A stretch of DNA of 64,000 nucleotides from Adiantum capillus-veneris (Eukaryota; Streptophyta; Polypodiopsida; Polypodiales; Pteridaceae). Below the pieces are notes generated by a model. That model was not told the DNA's origin, searched no databases, and saw nothing but the letters and a program-made list of their open reading frames with translations. Position 1 is the stretch's first letter, and the number at the start of each line of letters is the position of its first letter. The DNA lies in NCBI GenBank assembly GCA_014529385.2, contig CM043949.1:145499350-145563349 (forward strand), written 5' to 3'. Of the stretch, positions 43,188-53,883 are shown one piece after another. Both the position numbers and the translations under genes were made by a program.

Positions 43188-44755
43188 TCTCAGATTCTCG
43201 AGAGCCGGAATCATACGAAGAAGCTATGCAACATGAATCCAAAGAAGAATGGATGAAGAGCATGCAAGTGGAGATGGACTCACTACATCGCAACCAAACA
43301 TGGGAATTGGTTGAGTTTCCTAAAGGTAAGCGGGCACTTCAAAACAAATGGGTGTACAAGGTGAAGGAAGAAGAAGGTGGGAAGAAAAGGTACAAGTCTA
43401 GGCTTGTGGTAAAAGGGTTTTCTCAAAAGAAAGGTATTGACTTCAATGAAATATTTTCTCCTGTTGTAAAAATGAACTCAATTAGGCTTGTCTTAAGCCT
43501 TGTGGCTGCTCATGATCTAAATCTCAAGCAAATGGATGTAAATATGGCATTCCCTCACGGTGACTTAGAGGAGGAAATCTACATGCTTCAACCAAAGGGG
43601 TATGAAGAAAAAGGTAAGGAGAAAATGGTTTGCAGATTAAAGAAGAGCTTGTATGGTTTAAAGCAAGCATCAAGACAATGGTACTTGAAGTTTGTTCGAT
43701 GGATGCTGGATCATGGATTCACAAGATGAAACTCGGATCACTGCGTCTACACGAAGAATTTGGGAGATGGGAAATTCATCATCCTAATGTTGTATGTTGA
43801 TGACATGTTGATTGCAAGTGCTAACATGCAGGACATCAAAGACCTAAAAGAGGAGCTGTCTAAATCTTTTTCAATGAAAGATTTAGGTGCTGCAAAGAGG
43901 ATACTTGGTATGAAAATATCAAGGGATAGGACGAAGAATACAATAAAACTATCTCAAGAGGATTACATCAACAAGGTACTAGAAAGGTTTGCAATGCAAA
44001 ATGCAAAACCAGTTTATACACCTTTGGATGGTCACTTTAAATTAACGAAGGATATGTGCCCAAAGACACAAGAGGAGATAGCCTATATGTCTAAAGTTCT
44101 ATATGCTGCAGCGGTAGGTTCTCTAATGTATGCTATGGTCTTGACAAGGCTCGATATTGCACATGCAGTGAGAGTTGTGAGTAGGTTCATGGACAACCCA
44201 GGTAAAGAGCATTGACAAGCTGTGAAGTGAATACTTAGGTATCTAAAAGGGACAATAACAAATGCTTTGTATTTTGGAGGAACTGATATTTTTCTAGAAG
44301 GGTATGCTGATGCAGATATGGCAGGTGACAAAGACACTCGAAGGAGCACTAATGGTTATGTGTTCACGGTTGGAGGCATAGCAGTAAGCTGGGCTTCAAA
44401 GCTGCAGAAAGTGGTTTCACTTTCTACCACGGAAGCAGAGTATGTAGCAATGACGGAGGCAAGCAAAGAAATTCTGTGGCTTCACAGATTCTTAGAAGAG
44501 CTTGGATTCAAACAAGACAATTGTGTCTTGTACAGTGATAGCCAAAGCGCTATCCATCTTGCAAAGAACTGAGCCTTTCATTCAAGGACAAAGCACATTG
44601 AGGTGAGATATCACTTCACACGCACTCTTTTGGAAGAGGGACAACTAAAGCTAGGAAAGGTGCATACAAGTGAAAATCCTGTAGACATGTTTACAAAGGT
44701 GGTCAACAAGGAGAAGTTGAGCTTTTGCTCATCCTCAATCGGCATTCAAGGATAA
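43184..44755 (+). pseudogene. C1 reverse transcriptase and RNase H with in-frame stops
   Basis: RT landmarks: WVYKVKEEEGGKKRYKSRLV, FSPVVKMNSIRLVLSLVAAH, LKKSLYGLKQASRQWY and the active site YVDDML. RNase [32 protein letters not shown] and [14 protein letters not shown]. The frame is constant from 43184, interrupted by TGA at 43727, 44213, 44228 and 44570. The two at 44213 and 44228 stand where copia proteins have Trp (H-W-Q-A-V-K-W), so both look like TGG to TGA. The end is at TAA 44753-44755. Confidence 0.92.
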
Positions 44756-44804
44756 GAAACCAGGATGGAAAGCATTCACAGGTTTGGTTTTGAGATCTGT
44801 CTCC

Positions 44805-44815
44805 AAGTGGGAGAT
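44805..44815 (+). promoter_or_regulatory. C1 polypurine tract
   Basis: AAGTGGGAGAT directly before the 3' LTR, the usual copia plus-strand primer. Confidence 0.85.
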
Positions 44816-45582
44816 TGTTAAGTATGGAGCCTGATTTACCCTTGTAATTTTTTGTGGTAAAGCGCACATTTGTAAGGCCCCCATTATGAGGAGAAGCCAT
44901 CGTGCGTGAAGGAAAATCACTCGCCGAAAACCAAAATTTTCACGGCAAAAAATCAGGGGCAAGTTTAGGTTCCGCCCCCGAGACTTTTTTTCCTCGTCGG
45001 AATATTCCTTTTCGCCAGAATATTATGGCCGGACGGCGACTGGAAAGTGGTCGGAAAACATCCGTCGGTTGGCCGGTGGCCGGTAGTCAATGGCCGGTGG
45101 CCGGTGGTCGGAAGTCAATGGGCGGTGGCCGGTGGCCGAATTCAAAAGCGGACTTGTCTTCTCAAGTGCGGCTACACATGGGCGGATTGGAGGGTCCGAT
45201 TTGGACTTATTCACACAACGGCGGCTACACATGGCTGCCTCTCATAAGAGAGGGAAACCCTTTTGGCCTATAAAAGGAGGCCATTTCTACATACATTTCA
45301 TAGTGTAAAGTTGATGCAACAAGGTGAGTGTTAGGTGGTGAGAGTGAAGCAAGGCGGGAGCTCCATTAAGGGTATAATCCCTTTGTAAACTACTTCTTGT
45401 TTTGAAGTACTAAAGCCATTGAGTGGCTGCTTTCCCGTGGACGTAGCCCACATTGGGTGAACCACGTATATCGTGTGTACTCTCTCTCTCTCTCTACTCT
45501 ATAATCTCGTGTATGTAAATCTGTCTCTCTCCATTAAGTAATCTACTCAATTATCTATTTAGCTACGTCTTATTTCCTAACA
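44816..45582 (+). repeat. C1 3' LTR, intact
   Basis: 767 bp with inverted ends TGTTA/TAACA. It contains the empty site for G2 (GCCCCCATTATG), a GC-rich block of GGCCGGTGGCC modules (about 45066-45140) with two AGTCAA (W-box-like on the minus strand), the TATA box at 45269 and a CT run. Confidence 0.95.
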
Positions 45583-45587
45583 TTTTC

Positions 45588-46453
45588 TAGATTTCCTTGG
45601 TGGCAATAGCGACTCCTGCTCCACTATCAAGAATAGCTTTGGAAACTACTCCTTGGAATTCTAATGGTACCGTGGTGTTTCCATCTTCTCCCTCACAATA
45701 CTCTCCAACCTTGTTTAAAGGTACAGGCCTAGTGTTTAGTTGAGGCTTGTCCAATTCTCTGATCCCTTCCTGAAGCTTCGAGGTGGGGTCTTTCACTCCA
45801 AATATTTCTAAGCATTTGCCTACGGTGGTCCACATGTTTGGTCTCGTAACCTTAGGAGTTCGGCTAATGTGATTGTGCATGCCACAAGGGTGGACAATAA
45901 CTCAATCAAACCTTGTGAATCCATCACTTTGTTAGAAGACAGTCTTTGGGATGGGATTGCTCTCACCTCAGACTTGGCTTCATACTCTCCTAGGTAAGAG
46001 GGTAGAGTTTTTAGTGAGTCTGGTTGGCTGTGCCCCGAACTAATTGATTCCTGGTCTCCCCCTTGCGAATGCATATCAAAGTTCATTTGTGATCTTGCCT
46101 CAAATTCTTCAATAGGACAAGATCTCATTTTTCTCTTTTCTCGTGCTGTTCATGTGGTAACTCACCCTGTTAGCTTCATTGGCATCATGGATTTGCTTCC
46201 ATGGGTCATCTAGACCGTTACAATCGTTACCCATTTCTGTCAATGTTTTAGGTTGGAACCCCTCACTTGTCTCATCTGTTGTGTTTGGCACTATGATAGG
46301 CTCTCCCCTAGACTCAGAGGCATTCGTGAGTCTTTCCTTCGTTTCTACTTGTTTCTCTAAAGTTGGTTTGATAGGGGTTGGAGCTAGTACTTCATGCCAA
46401 CTTGTAGGTTTACCAAGCGGGCTGTCTATCAAGGATTGAGCCGTTTCAATCAT
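45588..46453 (-). pseudogene. G1 PR1, N-terminal part with active site
   Basis: It encodes the spacer (LPSYLGEYEAKSEVRAIPSQ) and the retropepsin start SKAILDSGAGVAIATKEI, where C1 cuts in. The rest of PR1 is at 28934-29280. Frames change at about 46110 and 45830. The protein is about as similar to G2 here as in gag. Confidence 0.82.
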
Positions 46454-46666
46454 CTCTCTTCACATTTCCAACCTCTGTTTTTCTATTTCCTCATATGGAT
46501 AAGTCATCCATCTTTGCTCTTGGGTTTGGTTTTTTTTGAGTCTGGCTTCGTAAGCTCTTAAAAGTGCGTATAGCTGCTCATTTACCTTTTCTGCAAACAC
46601 TGATTCTCCTGATCCTGCACTTTTGGGTTCTGCTATTTCCTTGGGTGCTATGGTTGCCGCAGTGTG

Positions 46667-47209
46667 TTAGCTTAGACTAGCTAGATCCTCTAACCGCTCT
46701 AATCTATCCTTTGTGTGTTTTAACTCCTCGAATAGATCCGTTTGCTCTCGTTCTCTCCTTACTTTCATACGCACCTTTCTAGATTTCCAAGTGCTTCTCT
46801 GACTTTTCCTTTCTGATCTTGGGGCATCGGTTTTTGGCTCTTCAATTATGGGTCCGTTAATCATTCTTTGAGCTTGGGCTCGTGTCACTGCCTGAATAGG
46901 TATTATTGTTTCGTTTTGTGACCTTCCACTGGACGGCACTGATTCTAGCATGTTCAAGGTAGTTTTTGCTCCCTTGCTTGGGTTATTAGGGCAATCCGGA
47001 ATCAAATGAGTACCTCCCCACTCGGTGCAATATGCGTTGACTCTAATGATTTCATCATGAGGACAATCTCTTAGCCAATGGTGTGCACCACACTTGTAGC
47101 AGGGTCCTTTAGGCTGTTGAGGTGCTCCTTGAGATCCTCTTTGTTGGTATGCATGTCTCTGCCCACCCATGCCTCCGTTGGCTATGAAAAACAATGTTTG
47201 TTCATCCAA
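46667..47209 (-). pseudogene. G1 nucleocapsid with paired zinc knuckles
   Basis: CYKCGAHHWLRDC is intact; the second, CTEWGGTHLIPDC, has Trp for its second Cys. The spacing is C-x2-C-x3-H-x4-C in both, as in G2. A basic region (SERKSQRSTWKSRKVRMKVR) follows. Interestingly, G2 has lost the first knuckle instead. Confidence 0.78.
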
Positions 47210-47461
47210 GCTATATCTTCCTTCTCCTGCTGTGCAACTGTTTGTGGTCCTGCACTTCCTATCATGCTCATTGTTCTGGCGTTGAGGGTTCTTCCGGTGG
47301 ATAATAGACAGGATTTACAGCATATCCATTGGGATCTTCGTAATATGCATGCATAGGCACTAAGGCCTTCTCTTCTGGTTCAGTTACTGTTGGTTTGTAT
47401 CTGATGCCGACTATTGTAATCCTGGTAGGGGTGGTTGTTGCCCCAACACTGGTTGTGGTAA

Positions 47462-48292
47462 TTATACACCTACAGGTTCTGGTAGGTTGCCTGCTTGATA
47501 CCTAGGCATCAGTGGAAGTTGAGGAGATGCTACCTGAGCTTGGGGAGCATAAGGTCGTTCTCTCACATACCCCTTGTTATAATAACATTCCTTCGTCCCA
47601 TGGTTTGTCCATTTTTGTTCAATAGCACACCATTTTGGCTGTTTAGCCTGAGGTTTGGTGTACAGGTTAATCTTTTTTAGCACTTCTTCTACAAGCTGCT
47701 CCTGGTTTACAGTTAATTCTCCTTTCGGTGTTGTCTTAGCGAACTTGCTTCCACTTTGTTGTGAGGATGAATCGTCGTCAAGATCCTTGAATTCGCCCTC
47801 TTTGTAGACCGCACAATTGTCTACAAGGTAAAGAGCCTCCTTAGTTAACTCATTTAACGTCGTGCTCCTCTTCATATGTAAGTCCTTCTAGAGATCTGCA
47901 TTCCTCAGTCCTTGGATAAATATAAGTATAAGTCTAGATTGAGTTGGCAGTTCTTTCACAGGGTAGAACTTAACATATCTTTTTAGTCATAGGGATGCCT
48001 TTCGCACAGACTCCCCATATTTCTATTTGAATTTATGGATTTGTGAGACTGTAATTTGAGCTATCCCCCTTTGTGAGAATTCCTCGATAAACTCGTCAAA
48101 CACCTCCTCCATAGACTCAAAATCTCTACGCTCTACAGAGTCAAACCAGGTAGCAGCATCATCCTCTAGGGTCAGTCCAAACCCTGCAAATTGGGTAGGG
48201 AAGTCAAACACCTCTTCAGCTCTAATTACACGCTTAAAGGCAGCTACATGATCCCTAGGATCTCTGTTTCTCGTGTATTTCTTGTTACCCAT
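47462..48292 (-). pseudogene. G1 gag capsid domain
   Basis: RDPRDHVAAFKRVIRAEEVF, FGLTLEDDAATWFDSVERRD and EEVFDEFIEEFSQRG, then LNELTKEALYLVDNCAVYKE. It aligns with the G2 gag capsid region residue for residue with moderate divergence. Stops and a frame change lie between the two open parts (about 48022-47876). Confidence 0.85.
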
Positions 48293-48660
48293 TTTTGCAT
48301 TTGAGAAGGTCTAATTCTACGATGGTCTATAAATCTCATCATTGGATCTCCTCGTCCCAATCGATATACCTCCTCTGGTCATCTGCAGTGGGTGGGTTCC
48401 TCTCCCAGTGGTGCTCCTAAGCCATAGTTTCTGACGGTTTTTGCAAGAGATGGTTCATCTCTTCGAACTCGCTGTATGGGTGGTCTTCCAAGCTCTGTTG
48501 ACCCTTGAGTTTTTGGCTTACTCTCGCCTTGATACCGTGAATAGAGTGGTGGTTCTTGTAAATCCCTTAGCCCTCATGTGGCTGGATAACCTTCTCGGTT
48601 GCGGTCTTATTCTACTGTTGCACTCTGTTGAAGCCATGCCTGCAATGATGGTTGGTTTTG

Positions 48661-49589
48661 TTAGTAGAATGTCTGCTGTCGGGTAGAATGTGAGGTCGCG
48701 TCGTACTCTTTTGAAAGTGGATTTGTCGACTTGCTAGGGGTGTAGGTGGCTCTTGGAATTTCTTCGGGGGCATATGTTGATGCTTCTGGAACTGTTGCCT
48801 TTTCTACCTCCTCTAGGAGAATATGTTTGTATTCTTGCCCGTACCTATCAACAAAAAAGATATCCTTCCCCATAGCACTTTCATAAGAGAATAAGTAAAG
48901 AACCTTGTCTTTGCTTAATTCATTTGGGTAGGGTTCTTTGCATTGAAAGTAAGAGACTATTCCCTCGCTCTCATGCTTGTAAATTCCCACATTCTCATTA
49001 TACGTAGAGACCCTGGTTGTTTTCTTATCATACATAAAAAGAGCTCTAGGTTGATCAATGTTTGGAGGAGGTTCTTGAGTTTCTGAAACCATCTTCACTT
49101 TTGCCACGTTATCTCCATACCTGTTGTAATCCTCAGGGTTACTAACTATCAGATAGTGGTTCCCCTTTTTGTCTCGGAATCTATCTCCATCATCATAGAC
49201 TCGAATTATCTCCAGTCTCTGAGCCGGCCTCTCTTCAATACAAATACACTTGCGTCCTCTATAGTCAGAATAAACTAGAGCCATCTCGAGTTTGTTCCTT
49301 CTAAGAAGATCATATTGAACTTGGAATCGTTCAAAGGATTTAGGGAGGTGCTTCCCCTTGGCATTGGTCCTTCATAGGAGAAACCTCCTGGCTGTTGACT
49401 ACCCATCATGAAGAAGGACTTATCCGATGAAGTGTCAGTATCACTACCCTCCTCAATGATCGGTGCTAGTGGATCTAGTCTTGCATGAGTTACACTCTCT
49501 TCGGTGGACACTAAGCTACCTTGATCACCTACCACATTTTGGTCTCTAAAAATGTGTCTTCCTGATCTTAAATTCATCAAACTTAGCAA
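48661..49589 (-). pseudogene. G1 gag N-terminal region
   Basis: Two open parts in different frames (49589-49275 and 49284-48661). The second contains GIYKHESEGIVSYFQCKEPY and FFVDRYGQEYKHILLEE, matching the N-terminal domain of G2 gag. The first (NLRSGRHIFRDQNVVGD) has no G2 counterpart, so the G1 gag is longer at its start or begins further down. The start codon is uncertain. Confidence 0.65.
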
Positions 49590-49936
49590 TACAACTTAAC
49601 ACAAATCCAACCACTCACCTGGCAAAGGATCAGTTTCCGCACAACTTCTTGCTTTGCCGTTGAATATACACAAGCGTTTATTTTTGGCAATTGAATCAAA
49701 GCATTTTAACCGCTCGAGGTGGTTTTAGTAATGATTGGTATAACTGGAGAGTTAACCTCAACCACTACTATATTTTATACACTTCTGATGTTCTGGATTA
49801 GGTCTACTTACCTGAAAAGTCTTAATTCCGTCTTTGGTCCGTCAAAAGGTCAAACAAGGTCCAATTTCAGTTGTAGTAAAATGGAACATCATTGTATAAC
49901 CTCAGCCAAATTTTCTCCTTACTAAGCCCCAGTAGT

Positions 49937-50790
49937 AGACATCCTACGCGTAGGATGTCTCCTATTCTGTTTTGCCTGGATTTTTGCACTATGGATTTCC
50001 CTTGATTTGCTGAGTCCACAGCTGTTTTTACTTTTTGATTTGGACACCTATAAGCTGGTCAATGGATCAGAAATTTGTTCCAGTAGCCTGATGTTGGTCT
50101 GACTAGTCAAATCAACGCCAATTTGGACCAAAATTGACTAGGAGGCTTGCCTCAGGCTATACAACACCCTGCTATGCCTACAATCAGTTTCTGGCTTCAA
50201 TTTCATGCATTAGACATTCTACGTGTAGCATGTCTTATTGCTCAAAATAGCTTCTTATGCAAAGTACAAACTCCTCTTGAGGTGTAGATCACTTTGGTAT
50301 GCTCAAATCTGGAATTGAAGTGCCAAATTACCCAAAACACATCCTTCACGTAGGATGTCTTTTTGACCTGTTTGACCCCAGACTTGTGCCACACCTTCCC
50401 CTTGATGTCAGCAACCCAGTGCTATCCTTAGATTTTAGTTTGGATTTCAAAAGACCCCAATTTTAGCTATTCTAGCCTTTTTCAATCAAAGATGCTAAAG
50501 TCTGCTTAGAACCCAATTGAGATGAAACCTTTCTCAGTCACTCAATATATCATGCAGATCATGCTCATGCAGCCATCTTATGGTTTTGGTCTTCAAATAA
50601 TGCCTTGGCACAATTTGGGTAGGATGTCTGGCAATTTCTGCCTATATGGCCTTATCCTGTCAAGATATGGTTAAATTTTCACTTTTCAGGTGAAAATAGG
50701 ATAAAACCTACCTTCTGAACACACTGGTTAACTCAAAATTTCAAAATTTCCACCAGATCAGCCTGTAAACATGCTACGCGTAGGATGTCT
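49937..50790. repeat. G1 leader palindrome array (array 1)
   Basis: Copies at 49937 (perfect), 50212, 50337, a half copy ending at 50629, and 50767. Steps are 275, 125, about 270 and about 160 bp. The intervening sequence resembles that of the G2 leader (CCCTTGATGTCAGCAACCCA, TTTTCAGGTGAAAATAGG). It lies between the PBS and gag, as in G2. Confidence 0.9.
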
Positions 50791-51310
50791 CCTGGATTAA
50801 AATGTATATATTTTTTCTGATAGAAATGCTCCTGATGCTCTACAGCTCTATCAGAAACACTCACAACAACTTTTGAACTTCACTTCAGCTTCCAAACACT
50901 CTTTTGCATCTTTTACAACCTTGTGATGAACCTAATAGCAAGTATAACATGCATGAAGTGCTCTAGATCATAAATCATGATGTCCTACTTACCCTACTTC
51001 TACTCATCATGTGAAATGGTGATAATGGTGTTTTGGTTGCTTCCTGGCCTCTCTGGACTCTTAAGCTCTCCTTTCACCGCTTCTACCACTCCAACTCCTA
51101 CACTTTAACTCAGCCAATACCTAAAACTATCTCAGTCTACCTAAGTCTACCTAAGTCGAAAAATTTGGGCCAGACACACGCTCCCGAGACTCCCTCTAGG
51201 ACCTAGAGAGTCCTCCACCCTCTGATCCTATCTAAATGTAAAACGCGACTCTTGCAAGACAAAGAATCCCTATCCTCAAGGACTAGTCTCGGTCACCTAC
51301 GTAGGGTTTT

Positions 51311-51331
51311 CGTCCTCGGCAGCGGCGCCAA
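51311..51331 (-). promoter_or_regulatory. G1 primer-binding site
   Basis: The minus strand reads TTGGCGCCGCTGCCGAGG directly inside the 5' LTR. It is a typical plant gypsy primer site; the tRNA is not assigned. Confidence 0.85.
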
Positions 51332-52256
51332 TGTTGGCGGATACGCCGCGACGGATGTTAGCATAGCGAGAACTCACCTAACAAGATTTGTCAGCTAAGG
51401 ATGAAGCTCGACCCACAGGTGCGTGGAAGGAAGCATAGGGTGTCAACCTACACTTGACCGACTCTTGACTAATTTCTACAGAGGTCTCTACCCAATGTCT
51501 AAGCTACAACCTTCACGAGTGCATAAGAGGAGATTTCCTACAACGCTTCCAAGAGCCATATACCTGTCAAACAGTCTCGAAACACCAAAGAACTTGAAGG
51601 AGACCCTATATACTATCACTAATAGGTCGCTCTCCCTAAGGTCTATGAACCAAAATCCCAACCCTAAACACCTGGTGCAAAATCACGTAGGATGTCTGGC
51701 CGAAATTTGCAGGTTGTTGTTTCCAAAAACTAAAGTGCCTAATGTGTAGCTCTACTCAATGTGAACGCGTGGATATGCTGAAATGCAAAAATGGATAACG
51801 TATGATCACCGAAACACCAGATGAAGCTCGTAGGTCGAGCTCGCAAAACCAGACCGTACGCCTGCGATGTAGGTATCGACGCATAGCTCTCGTCGAGGGC
51901 AACACGCTGCACTTCTCTGCACTCAATTCCGACCACCAGTGCGCGTGTAGCTTCATGATGAAGCTCTCACTCTCTCTCATACACAGTATGCTCACTCACA
52001 GACTTCACTTTTTGAAAATGACAAAAAGGGTTTTTTCATTAAGGTCAAAAAGAATACCTTACAATCTCAAACCCTAATGTTCCAATTTAACCATCTACTC
52101 AATCTAAATGTCAAAACTAAGATACAATCTGGAAACTTCTATAAGCCTCAATATTTACAAAGGTGAAATGTCGGGTTTTCTCAATAAATTAATAATTACA
52201 AAAAATAATAATCCGCCGAGCAGTCATTTTCCGTAGAGTGTGTCCAGCCGCTAACA
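51332..52256 (-). repeat. G1 5' LTR
   Basis: 925 bp, TG...CA, uninterrupted. A half-palindrome (CACGTAGGATGTCT) lies at 51684-51697, at the same place as in the 3' LTR. Confidence 0.93.
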
Positions 52257-52261
52257 AAGGT

Positions 52262-53870
52262 ATTGAAGGAAGCTAATGAATATTGGGAGTATGAAAGCAG
52301 AATAAGTGAGACAAACAATGTCATGAAACATGATATGAAAGCACAAACGAACAAAGAAAAGAGACCATAAGAATTTGTCATCATTGACATACATGAAGAA
52401 TCGACAGAAATTGTTTCAAAGAAGGCAACTTCTAGAAATGTACTTTAGGACCCGTATTACATAAGAATCGAGTACTTGATAAACTTGAATAATCATACGG
52501 AGAAGCAAGAGATGCAAACCAAAGGCTTCCACGTTGAAGGAGATGACCTTTACTTTAGTAAAACCATCTTTGTATTCCAAATTAAGGTGGAATCAAACTT
52601 CAGATACTACATGAAGCTCATGACATACCTATAGTAGGACACCCAAGATACATTAAGACCTACTCTACTGTAAGGAAGAGTTTCTTTTGGCCAAGACTAA
52701 AGCATGATGTGTTGAACTATGTTACAAAATGTTTAACATGTCAAAATATTAAAGTTGAACGAATCCAATAACCCCTTAAGCTTCAACCTATTGATGCACC
52801 ACAAATGAAATGGAAATGCATATCCATGGATTTTATTATAGGACTTCCTACATCTCTGGGATATGACTCTATTTTTGTGGTTGTTGATATGCTTACAAAA
52901 ATGACCCATTTATTTTCAGTCAAGACAACTTTTACGGCTAGGGGTATAGCTCAAGCTTTCATGAATGGTGTCTTCATGTATCATGGTTTATCTTGCTGGA
53001 TAATTTTTGATCGTGATGCGAAGTACACCTTTAATTTTTGGAAAGCCTTATTCTCACCTACAAGAACCCAGTTGGCCTTTAGTACTCCTTATCACCCTCA
53101 AACTGATGTGGTAGATACAAAGAACATATTAAATCATCGATGACATGTTAAGAGCTTATTATATGCATGAGCAGAGTAAATGGACAAGATGTTTTTATTT
53201 GGTTGAATTTGCGTATAGTTCCTCATTCCAACACTCAATTGGGATGTCTCCTTTTCAAGCATTGTATGGACAAGAGTGTCTTACTCCACTCAAATGGACA
53301 GACCCTCTCATACGAGTTGAAGCATCCAAAGAAATGTTGGATGAAATGCAACTACAAACCAATCTTATAAGTCAGGATATTAAGACTTCTCAAGATAGAC
53401 AGAAGAGTTATTCTGACAAAAAACGATCTGTCAAACTTTTCGAAGAGGGCGATATGGTATTTCAGAGGAATAAAACCCAAACGTAGTTCTTTATGAAAAT
53501 GGGTAAGTGTAAGAATCTCAGTGCCAAATATTGTGTAATCACAGAGCAGATTAATGATCAAGCTTACAAACTCTTGTTACCAACATATATACAAGTACAT
53601 GATGTTTTTCACGCTAGCTTACTCAAGAAGTACGTACCTGATCCGTAACACATTCTTGATGATTCTCTATTATCTATCTCTACTGATGGAAATTTTGAAG
53701 TGTATCTCAAAGTGATACCTTAAAGTAGAACTAAACCTCTACGTAATCGGATTGAGCACCTTGTTGAATGGTCAACGTATCCTCGAGAAGATGGCACTTG
53801 GGAACGTAATAGTGATATGAGACTAAACGATTCAAATTTCATGTTGAGGTGAGGACATCTCAAGTTTTTC
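52262..53870 (+). pseudogene. Chromovirus (Ty3/gypsy) integrase and chromodomain remnant (G3)
   Basis: From about 52600: H2C2 zinc domain (LHEAHDIPIVGHPRYIKTYS, FFWPRLKHDV, KCLTCQNIK), then the integrase core with D in SMDFIIGLPTS, D in IIFDRDAKYT and an eroded third position (PQTDVVDTKN, where Glu is expected). Then FQALYGQECLTPLKW. The C-terminus at 53590-53815 has VFHASLLKKYVPDP and a chromodomain-like IEHLVEWSTYPREDGTWER. Several stops and frame changes. The first 180 bp (52262-52440) are not assigned. Its 5' part is missing. Confidence 0.82.
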
Positions 53871-53883
53871 AAGTGTGGGAGGA

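Larger units (their letters stand above)
29286..45582 (+). mobile_element. C1: Ty1/copia element inserted in G1 PR1
   Basis: The ends are TGTTAAG and CCTAACA, flanked by the perfect duplication TTTTC (29281-29285 and 45583-45587). The order is 5' LTR, PBS, gag, PR, IN, RT, RNase H, polypurine tract, 3' LTR, diagnostic of copia. The 5' LTR is split by G2. Without G2 the element is about 5.55 kb with LTRs of about 770 bp. The coding region has frameshifts and nonsense changes, so it is not autonomous now. Confidence 0.95.
14276..52256 (-). mobile_element. G1: large nested Ty3/gypsy LTR retrotransposon, complete with TSD
   Basis: The ends are TGTTGGC and GCTAACA on the plus strand, flanked by perfect 5-bp duplications AAGGT (14271-14275 and 52257-52261). 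The minus-strand order is 5' LTR, PBS, palindrome-bearing leader, gag, paired zinc knuckles, PR1, RT, RNase H, IN, PR2, internal polypurine tract, second palindrome array, extra coiled-coil ORF, 3' polypurine tract, 3' LTR. Removing C1 (with G2 and the MITE inside it) and the solo LTR leaves about 19.6 kb, very large for a gypsy element. About 15 of the first 157 LTR positions differ between the two LTRs, so the insertion is old. All reading frames carry stops or frameshifts. Confidence 0.9.
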
